Source: Dietzia sp. JS16-p6b (lineage in GTDB: Bacteria > Actinomycetota > Actinomycetes > Mycobacteriales > Mycobacteriaceae). From it: 64,000 nt of DNA. Positions within the stretch are counted from its first letter, which is position 1. Each line of letters starts with the position of its first letter. Shown piece by piece: positions 1 through 7,739 of the stretch. The DNA is taken from the NCBI RefSeq assembly GCF_003052165.1, contig NZ_CP024869.1, positions 1,398,001 to 1,462,000 on the forward strand. Reading direction: 5' to 3'. Below the pieces are notes generated by a model. The model ran no database searches, was not told the DNA's origin, and saw only the letters and a program-made list of their open reading frames with translations. A program made the position numbers and the translations under genes.

Positions 1-601
1 CACCGACCCTGGAGATCAGTGCGTGAAGGACGTCGACGGTGGCGCGGGCGTCCTGGAGCGCCCGGTGGTTCGGCTCGACTGTGGATCCCAGATGGGAGGC
101 GAGTTCGCCGAGGCGGTGCCCACGGGTTTCGCCCCGATGGAGGATGCGCCGGGCCAGCGTGAGCGTGCACACCGACGGGGGATCGGGCCACGGGTGGCCG
201 GTCGACTCGGCGGCCGCGCGGAGGAATCCGAGGTCGAACCGGGCATTGTGGGCGACCAGTACGGCGCCGCGGGAGAACTCCAGGAACGTCGCCATCACCT
301 CACCGAGTGCAGGGGCCCCGACGAGATCGACGGGCGCGATCCCGGTGAGCCTGCTGATGTGGGCCGGCAGCGAGCCGGTGATGGAGACGAAGGTGGACAG
401 CTCGGCCCGGACCTCCCCACCCCGTACCCGGACCGCGCCGATCTCGGTGATCTCATCCGTTCCCGGCCGGGTACCGGTGGTCTCCAGGTCGACGACGACG
501 AACGTCACCTCGGAGAGCATCGGCTCGAGCTCGTCGAAGGCGGCCTGGACCCCCGTGGTCCCCGGGGTGTGGACCAGTTCTCGAGTCGGGGGGCAGGGCA
601 T
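1..601 (-). CDS. DEDDh 3'-5' exonuclease, N-terminal part (cut by window edge)
   Basis: This reading frame enters from the left edge and starts at ATG 601. About 200 codons are visible. The DnaQ-like exonuclease fold is clear: Exo I VDLETTG (D38, E40), Exo II AHNARFD (H118, D123) and Exo III NHRALQD (H179, D184). These acidic residues bind two metals for 3'-5' cleavage of DNA ends. Actinobacterial proteins of this type (Rv2191-like) usually carry a GIY-YIG/UvrC-like nuclease domain behind the exonuclease, but that part would lie outside the window. A GTG at 610 is an alternative start. It is divergent from the Cys-rich gene, so 602-790 holds promoters for both. The function as a DNA repair exonuclease is inferred. 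Confidence 0.85.
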   Translation of the reverse strand, partial: MPCPPTRELVHTPGTTGVQAAFDELEPMLSEVTFVVVDLETTGTRPGTDEITEIGAVRVRGGEVRAELSTFVSITGSLPAHISRLTGIAPVDLVGAPALGEVMATFLEFSRGAVLVAHNARFDLGFLRAAAESTGHPWPDPPSVCTLTLARRILHRGETRGHRLGELASHLGSTVEPNHRALQDARATVDVLHALISRVG

Positions 602-777
602 GGCGCACACGGTAACGATCCGGTCCGACACGGACGTCCGACGCACCCCGCCGTCCGCCGTCCGTCGTCACAGGGGATGGGTGTCGTAGGGGTGGGGTGT
701 CGTACCCGGCCGTTACGGTCTGCCCCGAGCCGCAAATCGCGGCCTGGTAACAAATGGGCAACACGCCCAGGACGGAG

Positions 778-793
778 TGTGATGTAGATCATG
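778..793. promoter_or_regulatory. GlxR/CRP-like cAMP-receptor site
   Basis: The sequence TGTGATGTAGATCATG matches 8 of the 10 fixed positions of the CRP/GlxR palindrome TGTGA-N6-TCACA and keeps the central TA. It overlaps the first possible start (ATG 791) of the Cys-rich gene. In corynebacteria GlxR controls several cell-wall hydrolase genes. Its effect here is inferred. At this position it could repress, or act on an upstream divergent promoter. Confidence 0.5.
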
Positions 794-1009
794 TTCTCGA
801 TGGACTGCTCGCGGTGTCCGGCCCGGCCGAGCGGGTGCGAGGACTGTGTCGTCTCCGTGATTCTGTCCGAGGAAGTGCAGGTAGATGCACTATCCGAGGA
901 GTCGTGCGGGTATGTTCTCGAGCCCGAGGTGCGTTCGGCGATCGAGGTGCTCATGGCGCTCGGGCTGGTCTCGACCCTGGAGATCGTGGGTGCTGAAACG
1001 GCCGCCTAG
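791..1009 (+). CDS. small Cys-rich conserved protein
   Basis: This protein of 72 residues (69 if ATG 800 is used) has four N-terminal cysteines spaced C-x2-C-x6-C-x2-C (within CSRCPARPSGCEDC), then an acidic middle and a hydrophobic helix-forming C-terminus. The cysteine pattern suggests a metal or Fe-S site, but no catalytic motif is visible. I recall similar small proteins next to NlpC/P60 genes in other Actinobacteria, with no known function. The start is uncertain: neither ATG has a well-placed ribosome binding site, and ATG 791 lies inside the GlxR-like site. The riboswitch leader of the hydrolase gene follows about 100 bases downstream. Confidence 0.7.
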   Translation: MFSMDCSRCPARPSGCEDCVVSVILSEEVQVDALSEESCGYVLEPEVRSAIEVLMALGLVSTLEIVGAETAA

Positions 1010-1104
1010 CGGATGGGCTGGACTTCGGCGAGATGGTTTCGTAACCTTTTCGAGACCTCGGAAGTCATCACCCGCCCACCGGTGGGGGCCGGGGTCGCCA
1101 CCAA

Positions 1105-1225
1105 AGCGCCACCGCGGCGCACCGGGGAACCACGTTCCACTGGGGTGAATCGCCCGACGGCCGAGAGGCCGGGGCGTAGGACAGACTTCCGTGTCCGAAC
1201 CCGTCAGCTAACCCGGTCGGTGTCC
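1105..1225 (+). promoter_or_regulatory. ydaO-type c-di-AMP riboswitch
   Basis: The leader carries the conserved blocks of the actinobacterial ydaO/yuaA aptamer in order: ACCGGGGAACC (1121), TGGGGTGAATC (1141), GGGGCGTAGG near 1171, then ACTTCCGTGTCCGAACCCGTCAG (about 1184-1206) and CTAACCCGG. The class binds cyclic di-AMP and usually switches expression off when the ligand is high. In mycobacteria and streptomycetes it precedes rpf/NlpC-P60 wall-hydrolase genes, as here. No U-tract terminator is visible before the GTG at 1250, so control may be translational or Rho-dependent. Block boundaries are approximate. Confidence 0.85.
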
Positions 1226-1249
1226 AGGAAGAAAGAGGAAATCACTCTC

Positions 1250-1864
1250 GTGGGAGCCCACAGCATCAAGGCCAGCTCGACCGGGCGCCGTGTCGCCACC
1301 GCAGGACTGCTCGCTGCAGGCGCCGCCGTCGCAGGCGCCGGGACCGCGGCCGCCGCACCGGTGACCGTCGACGTACCCGTCGAACTGCGTCTGCCCGGTG
1401 TGCCCGCACAGGTCACCGTCGATCTCCCAGAGGGCATCGCCCTGCCGGCCGGCCTCGTCCCGGTCGCGGCAGCCCAGGCCGCCCCCGTCGAGTTCGCCAC
1501 CCCGGCGCCGGAGATCTCCACCGGCCAGCGCATCCTCGACGCCGCGAGCACCCGCGTCGGCTCGCCTTACGCCTGGGGCGCCACCGGCCCCAATTCGTTC
1601 GACTGCTCCGGCCTGACCTCGTGGGCGTACAAGGAGGCGGGGATCTCCATCCCGCGTACCAGCCAGGCCCAGATCGGCGGCGGCACCCAGGTCGCCAAGG
1701 CCGACCTGCAGCCCGGGGACATCGTCGCGTTCTACAGCGGCGCCAGCCACGTGGGAATCTACGCCGGCAACGGCCAGGTCGTGCACGCCCCGTACTCCGG
1801 CACCTCGGTGAGCTACGCGCCGCTGGATTCCATGCCGTTCTACGGTGCGACCCGCTACTACTGA
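1250..1864 (+). CDS. secreted NlpC/P60 peptidoglycan hydrolase
   Basis: This is a cysteine endopeptidase expected to cut stem peptides of peptidoglycan outside the membrane. The start is GTG 1250, after GAAAGAGGAAA, because the longer in-frame ATG at 1013 would translate through the riboswitch. The 204-residue product opens with a basic segment and an Ala/Gly-rich signal peptide ending near AAAAPV (about residue 36), then a Pro/Val-rich linker and a C-terminal NlpC/P60 domain. The triad is visible: C119 in FDCSGL, H167 in SHVGIYAG, H179 in VHAP. There is no coiled coil, unlike the next gene. Expression is likely c-di-AMP controlled. RipA/RipD-type enzymes are the nearest relatives I recall. 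Confidence 0.9.
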   Translation: MGAHSIKASSTGRRVATAGLLAAGAAVAGAGTAAAAPVTVDVPVELRLPGVPAQVTVDLPEGIALPAGLVPVAAAQAAPVEFATPAPEISTGQRILDAASTRVGSPYAWGATGPNSFDCSGLTSWAYKEAGISIPRTSQAQIGGGTQVAKADLQPGDIVAFYSGASHVGIYAGNGQVVHAPYSGTSVSYAPLDSMPFYGATRYY

Positions 1865-1891
1865 GTCGCCCCGCACACGCGCTCCAGCGGA

Positions 1892-1933
1892 CCCCGCCGA
1901 TCCCCGGTCACGTAACCGGTGTCGGCGGGGTTC
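1892..1933 (+). terminator. hairpin after NlpC/P60 gene
   Basis: A 9-bp stem (CCCCGCCGA 1892-1900 with TCGGCGGGG 1922-1930) encloses a second stem (CCGGT/ACCGG). It follows the stop codon by 27 bases. The run after it is TTCGTCGTCT, so the U-tract is poor, as is common in actinobacteria. Confidence 0.55.
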
Positions 1934-2026
1934 GTCGTCTGTACTATCTCGACAACGACCATCCCGACCACGGTGCAATCCACCGCCCCCGTCGTGCTCC
2001 GTCCGTCTCCGAACCATGATCCGAGA

Positions 2027-3169
2027 ATGCCGCATCTGCCCATGACCCAGAGATCCCGGTCGATCGCCCTCACCGTTGCCGCCTTCGCCCTCCTGGGCTC
2101 CGGCGGAGTGATGGTGCCGGCGCAGACGGTGTCGGCCCAGACCGTGGATCCCGGGACGGCGGGCCCGGCCGGGGCCGAGAGCACCGGTACGACGGGCCCG
2201 CCCCAGGACACCGCGCCGGAACGATCCGCCTCGTCAGGCCAGGCCACCGGTGAGGACCTGGTCGAGCTGGCGAGGCTGTCCGCGGAGGCCGGCGCACTCG
2301 GGGAGGAACTGCACCTGGCGCGAGCGGATCTGGAGAGGGCCGACGCCGAACGGCAGCGACGCGAGCGCGAGGCCGGAGTTGCCGCCGGACTCGCCGCCGT
2401 CGCCGATCTGGGGGCGTCGCGCGACCAGTCGCTCGTCGATCGACTCGCGACTCTCCGCTACCGCGGGGGCGATACCGGTGCCACCCGGGCCGCCGTCCTC
2501 GCCGAGAGCCCCCGAGACCTGGTCGACCGGATCGGTACTCTGCAGCGGCTCTCCGGCGCCACCACCAGTGCGCTCGGCGCCTCGCGCGCCGCCTCAGCGG
2601 AGGCCGCCCGTCTCCGGGTGGAGGCGGATCTCGCGTCGGAAGCCGCGCGCGCCTCGGCGCGTGACGCCCAGCGACGCGCGGATGACCTCGATCAGCGGTC
2701 GGACGAGATGAGAGTGCGGATCGACGAGGTGAGACGTCGCGTGGACGCTCTCTCCGACGCGCAGCGTGCACTCTGGGCCGGCGGCCCCCTGGTGCCCCCG
2801 GGGTACGTCGCCCCGGCGATCGACGGGGTCAACACGGCCGCCCTGAACGTGGCCCTCACCCGGATCGGTGCCCCGTACTCCTGGGGGGCGACCGGACCGT
2901 CCGAGTTCGACTGCTCCGGCCTCATGGTGTGGGCGTACGCGCAGGAGGGCAAGACGCTTCCCCGGTCGAGTCAGGCGCAGGCGGTGGCGGGGGCGCCCGT
3001 GGCGATGCCGGACATCCAACCCGGAGACCTCGTCATCTACTACGCGGGTGCGACCCACGTCGGCATGTACGCCGGCGACGGACTCGTCCTCCACGCGCCG
3101 ACCTACGGGGTGCCGGTCAAGCTCGAGAAGGTCGACGCGATGCCGATCAGCGGGGTCCGTCGCTACTGA
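2027..3169 (+). CDS. RipC-like NlpC/P60 hydrolase with coiled coil
   Basis: This is a secreted peptidoglycan endopeptidase, about 380 residues with ATG 2027 (375 with ATG 2042; the in-frame ATG at 1919 lies in the terminator hairpin and is unlikely). After a signal peptide (about residues 10-37) come roughly 170 residues rich in Glu, Arg and Ala with long heptad-like stretches, interpreted as a coiled coil. A C-terminal NlpC/P60 domain carries C296 in FDCSGL, H344 in THVGMYAG and H356 in LHAP. This architecture matches mycobacterial RipC (Rv2190c) and DIP1281-type proteins, whose coiled coil is thought to be activated by FtsEX. The gene order exonuclease-RipC-PimB supports the assignment. No clear ribosome binding site marks either start. 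Confidence 0.88.
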   Translation: MPHLPMTQRSRSIALTVAAFALLGSGGVMVPAQTVSAQTVDPGTAGPAGAESTGTTGPPQDTAPERSASSGQATGEDLVELARLSAEAGALGEELHLARADLERADAERQRREREAGVAAGLAAVADLGASRDQSLVDRLATLRYRGGDTGATRAAVLAESPRDLVDRIGTLQRLSGATTSALGASRAASAEAARLRVEADLASEAARASARDAQRRADDLDQRSDEMRVRIDEVRRRVDALSDAQRALWAGGPLVPPGYVAPAIDGVNTAALNVALTRIGAPYSWGATGPSEFDCSGLMVWAYAQEGKTLPRSSQAQAVAGAPVAMPDIQPGDLVIYYAGATHVGMYAGDGLVLHAPTYGVPVKLEKVDAMPISGVRRY

Positions 3170-3221
3170 CGCGTGGGCGCCGGGCAGGCGATCCCCGGGC
3201 GGTGTGGCAGTCTCGGACGTG

Positions 3222-4355
3222 ATGACGAAGACCCTGCTGATCACCAACGACTATCCGCCGCGGCCCGGTGGTATCCAGTCGTACCTGGAGACCTATCTGG
3301 CGCACCTGGACCCGGAGGACGTGGCGGTCCTCGCCTCGACGTTCCGGGGCCGGGACTCGATCGAGTACGACGACTCCCGCCCCTATCTGGTCGAGCGGGT
3401 CCCGACGGAGATGCTGCTGCCCACACCGGATCTCGCGAAGCGTGCCCGGCGACTGGCCTCGGACTTCGGGGCGAGCACGGTGTGGTTCGGTGCGGCAGCA
3501 CCGCTGGCCGCCATGGCACCCGTCCTGCGGGAGGGGCCCGTCACCCGCATCGTCGCCAGCACCCACGGCCACGAGGTGGGGTGGTCGATGCTGCCGGGTT
3601 CGCGCCAGGTGCTCAGGATGATCGGTGAGTCCACGGACGCCGTCACCTACGTGAGTGAGTACACGAGGCGACGCCTCGCGGCGGCGTTCGGCCCGCACGC
3701 GAGGCTCGTGCACCAGCCCGGGGGGGTCGACACGGACAGGTTCCGGCCCGATCCCGTGCGGCGGCGGGCGATCCGCGAGCGCTACGGGGTGGCGGACCGT
3801 GAGGTGATCGTGTGTCTCTCCCGCCTCGTCCCGCGAAAGGGACAGGACGCGCTCATCCGCTCGCTGCCCGAGATCGCCCGCCGCGTCCCGGAAGCGGTCC
3901 TCGTCGTCGTCGGGGGTGGCCCGTACCGGCGGACGCTGGAGGGTCTGGCGCGCAGGCACGGGGTGACGGACCGGGTGATCTTCACCGGCCGGATCCGGGC
4001 GGACGAGATCGTCGATCACCACCGGATGGCGGACGTGTTCGCCATGCCCTGCCGCACGCGGGGTGGGGGACTCGACGTGGAGGGGCTGGGGATCGTGTAT
4101 CTGGAGGCCTCGGCCTGCGGCGTCCCAGTCGTGGCCGGCCGGAGTGGTGGCGCCCCGGAGACGGTCCTGGACGGGACCACCGGGCTCGTGGTGGACGGGA
4201 CCTCGACGGGCGAGATCGTCGACGCCGTGGCCGGTCTGCTCTCGGACCGGCCACGCGCGTCGTCGATGGGTGTCCGCGGACGCACCTGGGTTCTCGACTC
4301 CTGGCGCTGGGAAGACCTCGCCCGCAACATGCGGCGAGTGCTCTCCGGGGACTAG
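3222..4355 (+). CDS. pimB: GDP-mannose-dependent PIM mannosyltransferase
   Basis: This cytoplasmic GT4 (GT-B fold) enzyme adds the second mannose to phosphatidylinositol monomannoside, an early step of PIM/lipomannan synthesis. The 377-residue protein begins MTKTLLITNDYPPRPGGI, whose GG lies in the N-terminal donor/acceptor loop. The C-terminal half has the GT4 E-x7-E signature (EGLGIVYLE) followed by GGAPE and DGTTGLVVDG. Length matches mycobacterial PimB (Rv2188c, about 385). A GTG directly precedes the ATG at 3219. It is convergent with the fadD gene. MgtA-like GT4 enzymes are similar, but synteny with RipC upstream and FadD15 downstream favours PimB. Confidence 0.88.
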   Translation: MTKTLLITNDYPPRPGGIQSYLETYLAHLDPEDVAVLASTFRGRDSIEYDDSRPYLVERVPTEMLLPTPDLAKRARRLASDFGASTVWFGAAAPLAAMAPVLREGPVTRIVASTHGHEVGWSMLPGSRQVLRMIGESTDAVTYVSEYTRRRLAAAFGPHARLVHQPGGVDTDRFRPDPVRRRAIRERYGVADREVIVCLSRLVPRKGQDALIRSLPEIARRVPEAVLVVVGGGPYRRTLEGLARRHGVTDRVIFTGRIRADEIVDHHRMADVFAMPCRTRGGGLDVEGLGIVYLEASACGVPVVAGRSGGAPETVLDGTTGLVVDGTSTGEIVDAVAGLLSDRPRASSMGVRGRTWVLDSWRWEDLARNMRRVLSGD

Positions 4356-4400
4356 CTTCCCGATCGAGTCCCGATCCGGGCGTGGATCGAGTCTCGGACG

Positions 4401-6200
4401 TCAGGTGTAGAGATCCTCGATCTGTGCTGCGAACTTCTGGTGCACCACGTTCCGCTTGACCTTGAGCGACGCGGTGAGTTCACCGGTCTCCTCGGTGAAC
4501 TGATCGGGGAGGACGTGGTACTTCTTGATGGCCTCCGAATGGGAGACGGTGCTGTTGGCCCGGGACAGCGCCTGGTCGAGATGCTCGATCATGTCCGCGT
4601 CCCGCAGCAGCTCGTACAGGGACCCGGTCTTGTGGTGGTGGGCCTTCCACCGGTCCAGTGCCTCGGGGTCGAGGGTGATCAGCACCGAGATGAACGGCTT
4701 CCCGTCGCCCACACACACGGCCTCGGCGACGAGCGGGTCCGCCCGGAGCGCGTCCTCGAGCTGGTTCGGAGCGACGTTCTTGCCGCCCGCGGTGACGATG
4801 ATCTCCTTCTTGCGGCCGGTGATGGTCAGGTAGCCGTCCTCGTCCAGCGATCCGAGGTCCCCGGTCCGGAACCAGCCGTCGGAGAAGGCCTCGGCGGTCG
4901 CACGCTCATTGCGCCAGTAGCCGGAGGTCACCACCGGGCCGTTCACCTCGACCTCGCCGTCCGGGGCGATCCGGACCGCGCATCCGGGCAGTGGCTGGCC
5001 GACGGTCCCGATACGCATCTTGCCGGGGGTGTTGACCGCGATCGCCGCGCAGGTCTCCGTGAGTCCGTACCCCTCGAAGATGTTGACACCGATGCCGTCG
5101 AAGAAGTGGGTCAGGCGTTCGCCGAGCGGCGCGCCACCCGAGATGGCGATCTCGCAGCGTCCACCCAGTGCAGCGACGAGCTTGGCGTAGACGAGTCTGG
5201 CGAACAGCGCGTGGCGGAGCCTGAGCAGTGGCCCGACCCGCCCACCGCGGTTGGCCTTGGAGTAGGCGACGGCGGTGTCGGTGGCCTTGTCGAACATCCA
5301 CGCCTTGAAGGCACCGCCGTCCTGGGCGGTGGCCTGGGCCTTGTTGAAGACCTTCTGGAACACGCGCGGGACGGCCAGGATGTAATGGGGCCGCATCTCG
5401 GAGAACGTGTCCACGAGATTCGTCAGGTCCGACGAGTGGGCGATCCGGACGCCGGCGTGGAACCCCGCGTAGGTGATGGCGCGGGCCAGCACGTGGGCCA
5501 GGGGAAGGAACATGACCGTGGTCGCGTCCTGCCGGAGATACTGGTTGAACGGGGTCTCGAGGACAGCGAGGGTCTCGGACATGAAGTTCCGGTGGGTGAG
5601 CATGCACCCCTTGGGTCGTCCGGTGGTGCCGGAGGTGTAGATCAACGTCGCGGGGGCGTCCGCGCTCACCGCGGCGCGACGTTCGTCGAGCACCGCGTCG
5701 GCGACGTCGGTCGCCCCGGCGACGAGCAGGTCCAACGCGGGGCTCTCGCCCTCGATCACCAGGACGTCGGGGGACCCCTCCAGGTCGGCGATCCCCTCGC
5801 GGGTGGTCGCGGCGTGGGTCTGCTTCTCGACGATGATGAGCCGGGCGCCCGAGTCCTCCATGATCCAGCGGATCTGTTCCGCGGACGAACTGTCGTAGAC
5901 GGGTACCGTGACCGCGCCCGCCGCCCAGATCGCGAAATCGATCACGTTCCACTCGTATCGCGTCGAACACAGGAGGGCGACCCTGTCCCCGGCCCCGATC
6001 CCGCGGGCGACCAGGCCCCGACCAACCAGGCGGACCGTGTCGGCGAACTCCCGGTTGGTGACGTCGGTCCACCGTCCGTCGACCGGGCGTTGGAAGGCCA
6101 CGTTGTCCGGAGTCCGCTCCGCCCGGTCGTACGCCGCCTGGGCACAGGACCAGTCTTCGGGGACGGTGAAAGTGGCGGGGGCGGCGACGTATTCGCGCAA
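4401..6200 (-). CDS. fadD15: long-chain fatty acyl-CoA ligase (FadD15-like)
   Basis: This is an AMP-forming synthetase that activates long-chain fatty acids to acyl-CoA. The 599-residue protein shows the P-loop-like motif YTSGTTGRPKG (about residue 185), the YGLTE motif, and GWFRTGDLG followed by GRKKEIIVTAGGKNVAP (C-terminal hinge). The start codon is TTG 6200, chosen because it follows AGGAGGACCCT and gives the N-terminus normal for the family. No upstream ATG or GTG fits better. The M. tuberculosis homologue Rv2187 also sits next to pimB and the SRPBCC gene. The enzyme is probably membrane-associated, but no transmembrane segment is evident. The exact chain length preference cannot be read from sequence. 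Confidence 0.92.
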   Translation of the reverse strand: MREYVAAPATFTVPEDWSCAQAAYDRAERTPDNVAFQRPVDGRWTDVTNREFADTVRLVGRGLVARGIGAGDRVALLCSTRYEWNVIDFAIWAAGAVTVPVYDSSSAEQIRWIMEDSGARLIIVEKQTHAATTREGIADLEGSPDVLVIEGESPALDLLVAGATDVADAVLDERRAAVSADAPATLIYTSGTTGRPKGCMLTHRNFMSETLAVLETPFNQYLRQDATTVMFLPLAHVLARAITYAGFHAGVRIAHSSDLTNLVDTFSEMRPHYILAVPRVFQKVFNKAQATAQDGGAFKAWMFDKATDTAVAYSKANRGGRVGPLLRLRHALFARLVYAKLVAALGGRCEIAISGGAPLGERLTHFFDGIGVNIFEGYGLTETCAAIAVNTPGKMRIGTVGQPLPGCAVRIAPDGEVEVNGPVVTSGYWRNERATAEAFSDGWFRTGDLGSLDEDGYLTITGRKKEIIVTAGGKNVAPNQLEDALRADPLVAEAVCVGDGKPFISVLITLDPEALDRWKAHHHKTGSLYELLRDADMIEHLDQALSRANSTVSHSEAIKKYHVLPDQFTEETGELTASLKVKRNVVHQKFAAQIEDLYT

Positions 6201-6343
6201 AGGGTCCTCCTGGTGGAGACGATCGATGGTCTAATCGCGGTGAGGACACACTATCCCCGGGGGTGGACGGCATCCACGCCACCCGTGCGCCCGGGCGTCA
6301 GCCGGAGGGCGCATCCCGGCGGGAGATATGTGAAGCTGGGGAT

Positions 6344-6805
6344 ATGAGTGAGGACAACGGCGCCCCCGAGGTGTGGCCGACCAGCGACTCCACGGTCATC
6401 GAGGCGACGGTCGAGGACGTGATGGCCGTCATCTCGGACTTCGACTCGTATCCGGAATGGTCCACGTCGATCCGGGTCGCCGAGGTCCTCTCGGTCGGCG
6501 CGGACGGTCGGCCAGACCGGGTCCGGTTCGCGCTGGAGGCCGGTGCGATCGTCGACGACTACGTCCTCGTCTACTCCTGGTCGGCGGACGACAGGGCCGT
6601 CGAGTGGCGCCTCGAGAGTTCGACGCTCCAGCGCGCGCAGAAGGGCTCCTACCGGCTCGAGCCGGTCGAGGGCGGCACCCGGGTCGACTACGAGTTGGAG
6701 ATCGAGCTCGTGGTGCCGGTGATCGGTCGGCTCCGCGACCGGGCCGAGCGGCGGATCCTCTCCGAGGCTCTCCGTGAACTCAAGCGCCGGGCCGAGTCGA
6801 GGTGA
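6344..6805 (+). CDS. SRPBCC/START-like lipid-binding protein (Rv2185c-like)
   Basis: This 153-residue protein has the helix-grip SRPBCC pattern: an N-terminal beta strand, the segment VISDFDSYPEWSTSIRVAEV, alternating strands, and a long C-terminal amphipathic helix (LRDRAERRILSEALRELKRR). Such proteins bind hydrophobic ligands (polyketide cyclase/dehydrase superfamily). No catalytic residues are identifiable. The start ATG 6344 follows GGGGAT; the in-frame ATG 6263 lies in the divergent promoter region. Its stop overlaps the next gene by four bases (GTGA), indicating coupling with the ArsA-like gene. The Rv2185c-Rv2184c-Rv2182c neighbourhood suggests a role in envelope lipid metabolism (inferred). 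Confidence 0.85.
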   Translation: MSEDNGAPEVWPTSDSTVIEATVEDVMAVISDFDSYPEWSTSIRVAEVLSVGADGRPDRVRFALEAGAIVDDYVLVYSWSADDRAVEWRLESSTLQRAQKGSYRLEPVEGGTRVDYELEIELVVPVIGRLRDRAERRILSEALRELKRRAESR

Positions 6806-7689
6806 CCGGGTCGAGGGTCGTGATCGTTCTGGGGGGCGACCCGGCGGACAGGTCCGCGGCGATGGCGGATTTCCTGTTGGACGCCGGCGGAACCGCTCTC
6901 ATCCTGACCGGGGATCCCGGTTCGGTCGATCCCCGACTGGACACGACCGACGAGGGGCCCGTGGAGGTCCGCGCAGACGACGCCACCGCGAGACTCGAGG
7001 CGTACACATCGGGGGCCGTGGACCCGGAGGACGAGGTGCTCGCGGCCCTCGCCACCGGTAGCGACGCCCCCCTCGCGGCAGTACTGGGATGGGAGTACGC
7101 CCGGCGTGCGGCTGCCGCGGGGGTGTGGGATGTGGTGATGGTCGACCTCGACGGTGATCTCGCGGCCGTCCGCAGGCTTTCCGCAGCGGGGGAGCTCGCC
7201 GGGTTCGTGGAGTCCCGGTGGCCCGCGCATGTCCGGTTCGCGTCCATGGCGGCCGGGGACCGTGCCGACGCCCGGACCCGCGAGGCGCACCGGTTGTCCC
7301 TCCTGGCCGGGGAGGTCTCGACGTTCCTCGCCGGGCCGGTCGAGGTGATCGTCGCCGGCGGTGCTCCGGACCGCACGGCGGCTCTGGCGACACTCGCCCG
7401 CGGTGCGGTCACCCCCGTCGTGTCCGCGGACGGCAACGGTGGCTACCGGGCGGAGTTGCCGGTGCCCGCCCCGCCGACGACTCCGCCCTCGGTCGAGAGC
7501 GGCGGTCTCCGGCTGGAGTTCAACGGCCTCCGGACAGTGCTGCGCCTTCCCGCGTTGCTGTCCCGGTGCACCCTCGTCGCGTCGCACCACGATCCGGTGG
7601 CGGGTGCCGTGGTCGCCGGATTCGTCCCGGATCCGGAGCTCTGGCCACCGAATCTCGTCCCGTCCGGATTCGCGGGCCGATCCGGGTAG
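6802..7689 (+). CDS. degenerate ArsA/Rv2184c-like protein lacking the P-loop
   Basis: The 295-residue protein starts at GTG 6802 inside the stop of the SRPBCC gene. Its fold resembles the ArsA/MinD-type ATPases at this locus in mycobacteria: an N-terminal beta strand leading to a loop, a middle segment VLGWEYARRAAAAGVWDVVMVD, and a FVESRWPAHVRF segment. Where Rv2184c-type proteins have the Walker A GKGGVGKST, this protein reads LGGDPADRSAAM, without the Lys and Ser/Thr, so it should not hydrolyse ATP in the usual way. The C-terminal 80 residues are Pro-rich then beta-like. There are no transmembrane segments. It may be a pseudo-ATPase partner of the lipid genes around it. Assignment is from residual similarity only. 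Confidence 0.65.
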   Translation: MTGSRVVIVLGGDPADRSAAMADFLLDAGGTALILTGDPGSVDPRLDTTDEGPVEVRADDATARLEAYTSGAVDPEDEVLAALATGSDAPLAAVLGWEYARRAAAAGVWDVVMVDLDGDLAAVRRLSAAGELAGFVESRWPAHVRFASMAAGDRADARTREAHRLSLLAGEVSTFLAGPVEVIVAGGAPDRTAALATLARGAVTPVVSADGNGGYRAELPVPAPPTTPPSVESGGLRLEFNGLRTVLRLPALLSRCTLVASHHDPVAGAVVAGFVPDPELWPPNLVPSGFAGRSG

Positions 7690-7739
7690 TATCCGCTTTC
7701 GTCGACCTCCCCAACCATGAGAAAGACCGGTGACCCCAG

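Noticed and set aside
23-787. Long plus-strand open frame over the exonuclease gene
   Set aside because: It is a GC-driven shadow of the minus-strand DEDDh exonuclease, whose motifs are clear in its own frame.
1013-1249. 79-residue N-terminal extension of the first NlpC/P60 gene
   Set aside because: The frame is open, but it runs through the c-di-AMP aptamer, has no ribosome binding site, and would bury the signal peptide. GTG 1250 is preferred.
4356-4400. Terminator between pimB and the fadD gene
   Set aside because: Only a 5-bp GATCC/GGATC stem and a direct GATCGAGTC repeat are present; too weak to call.
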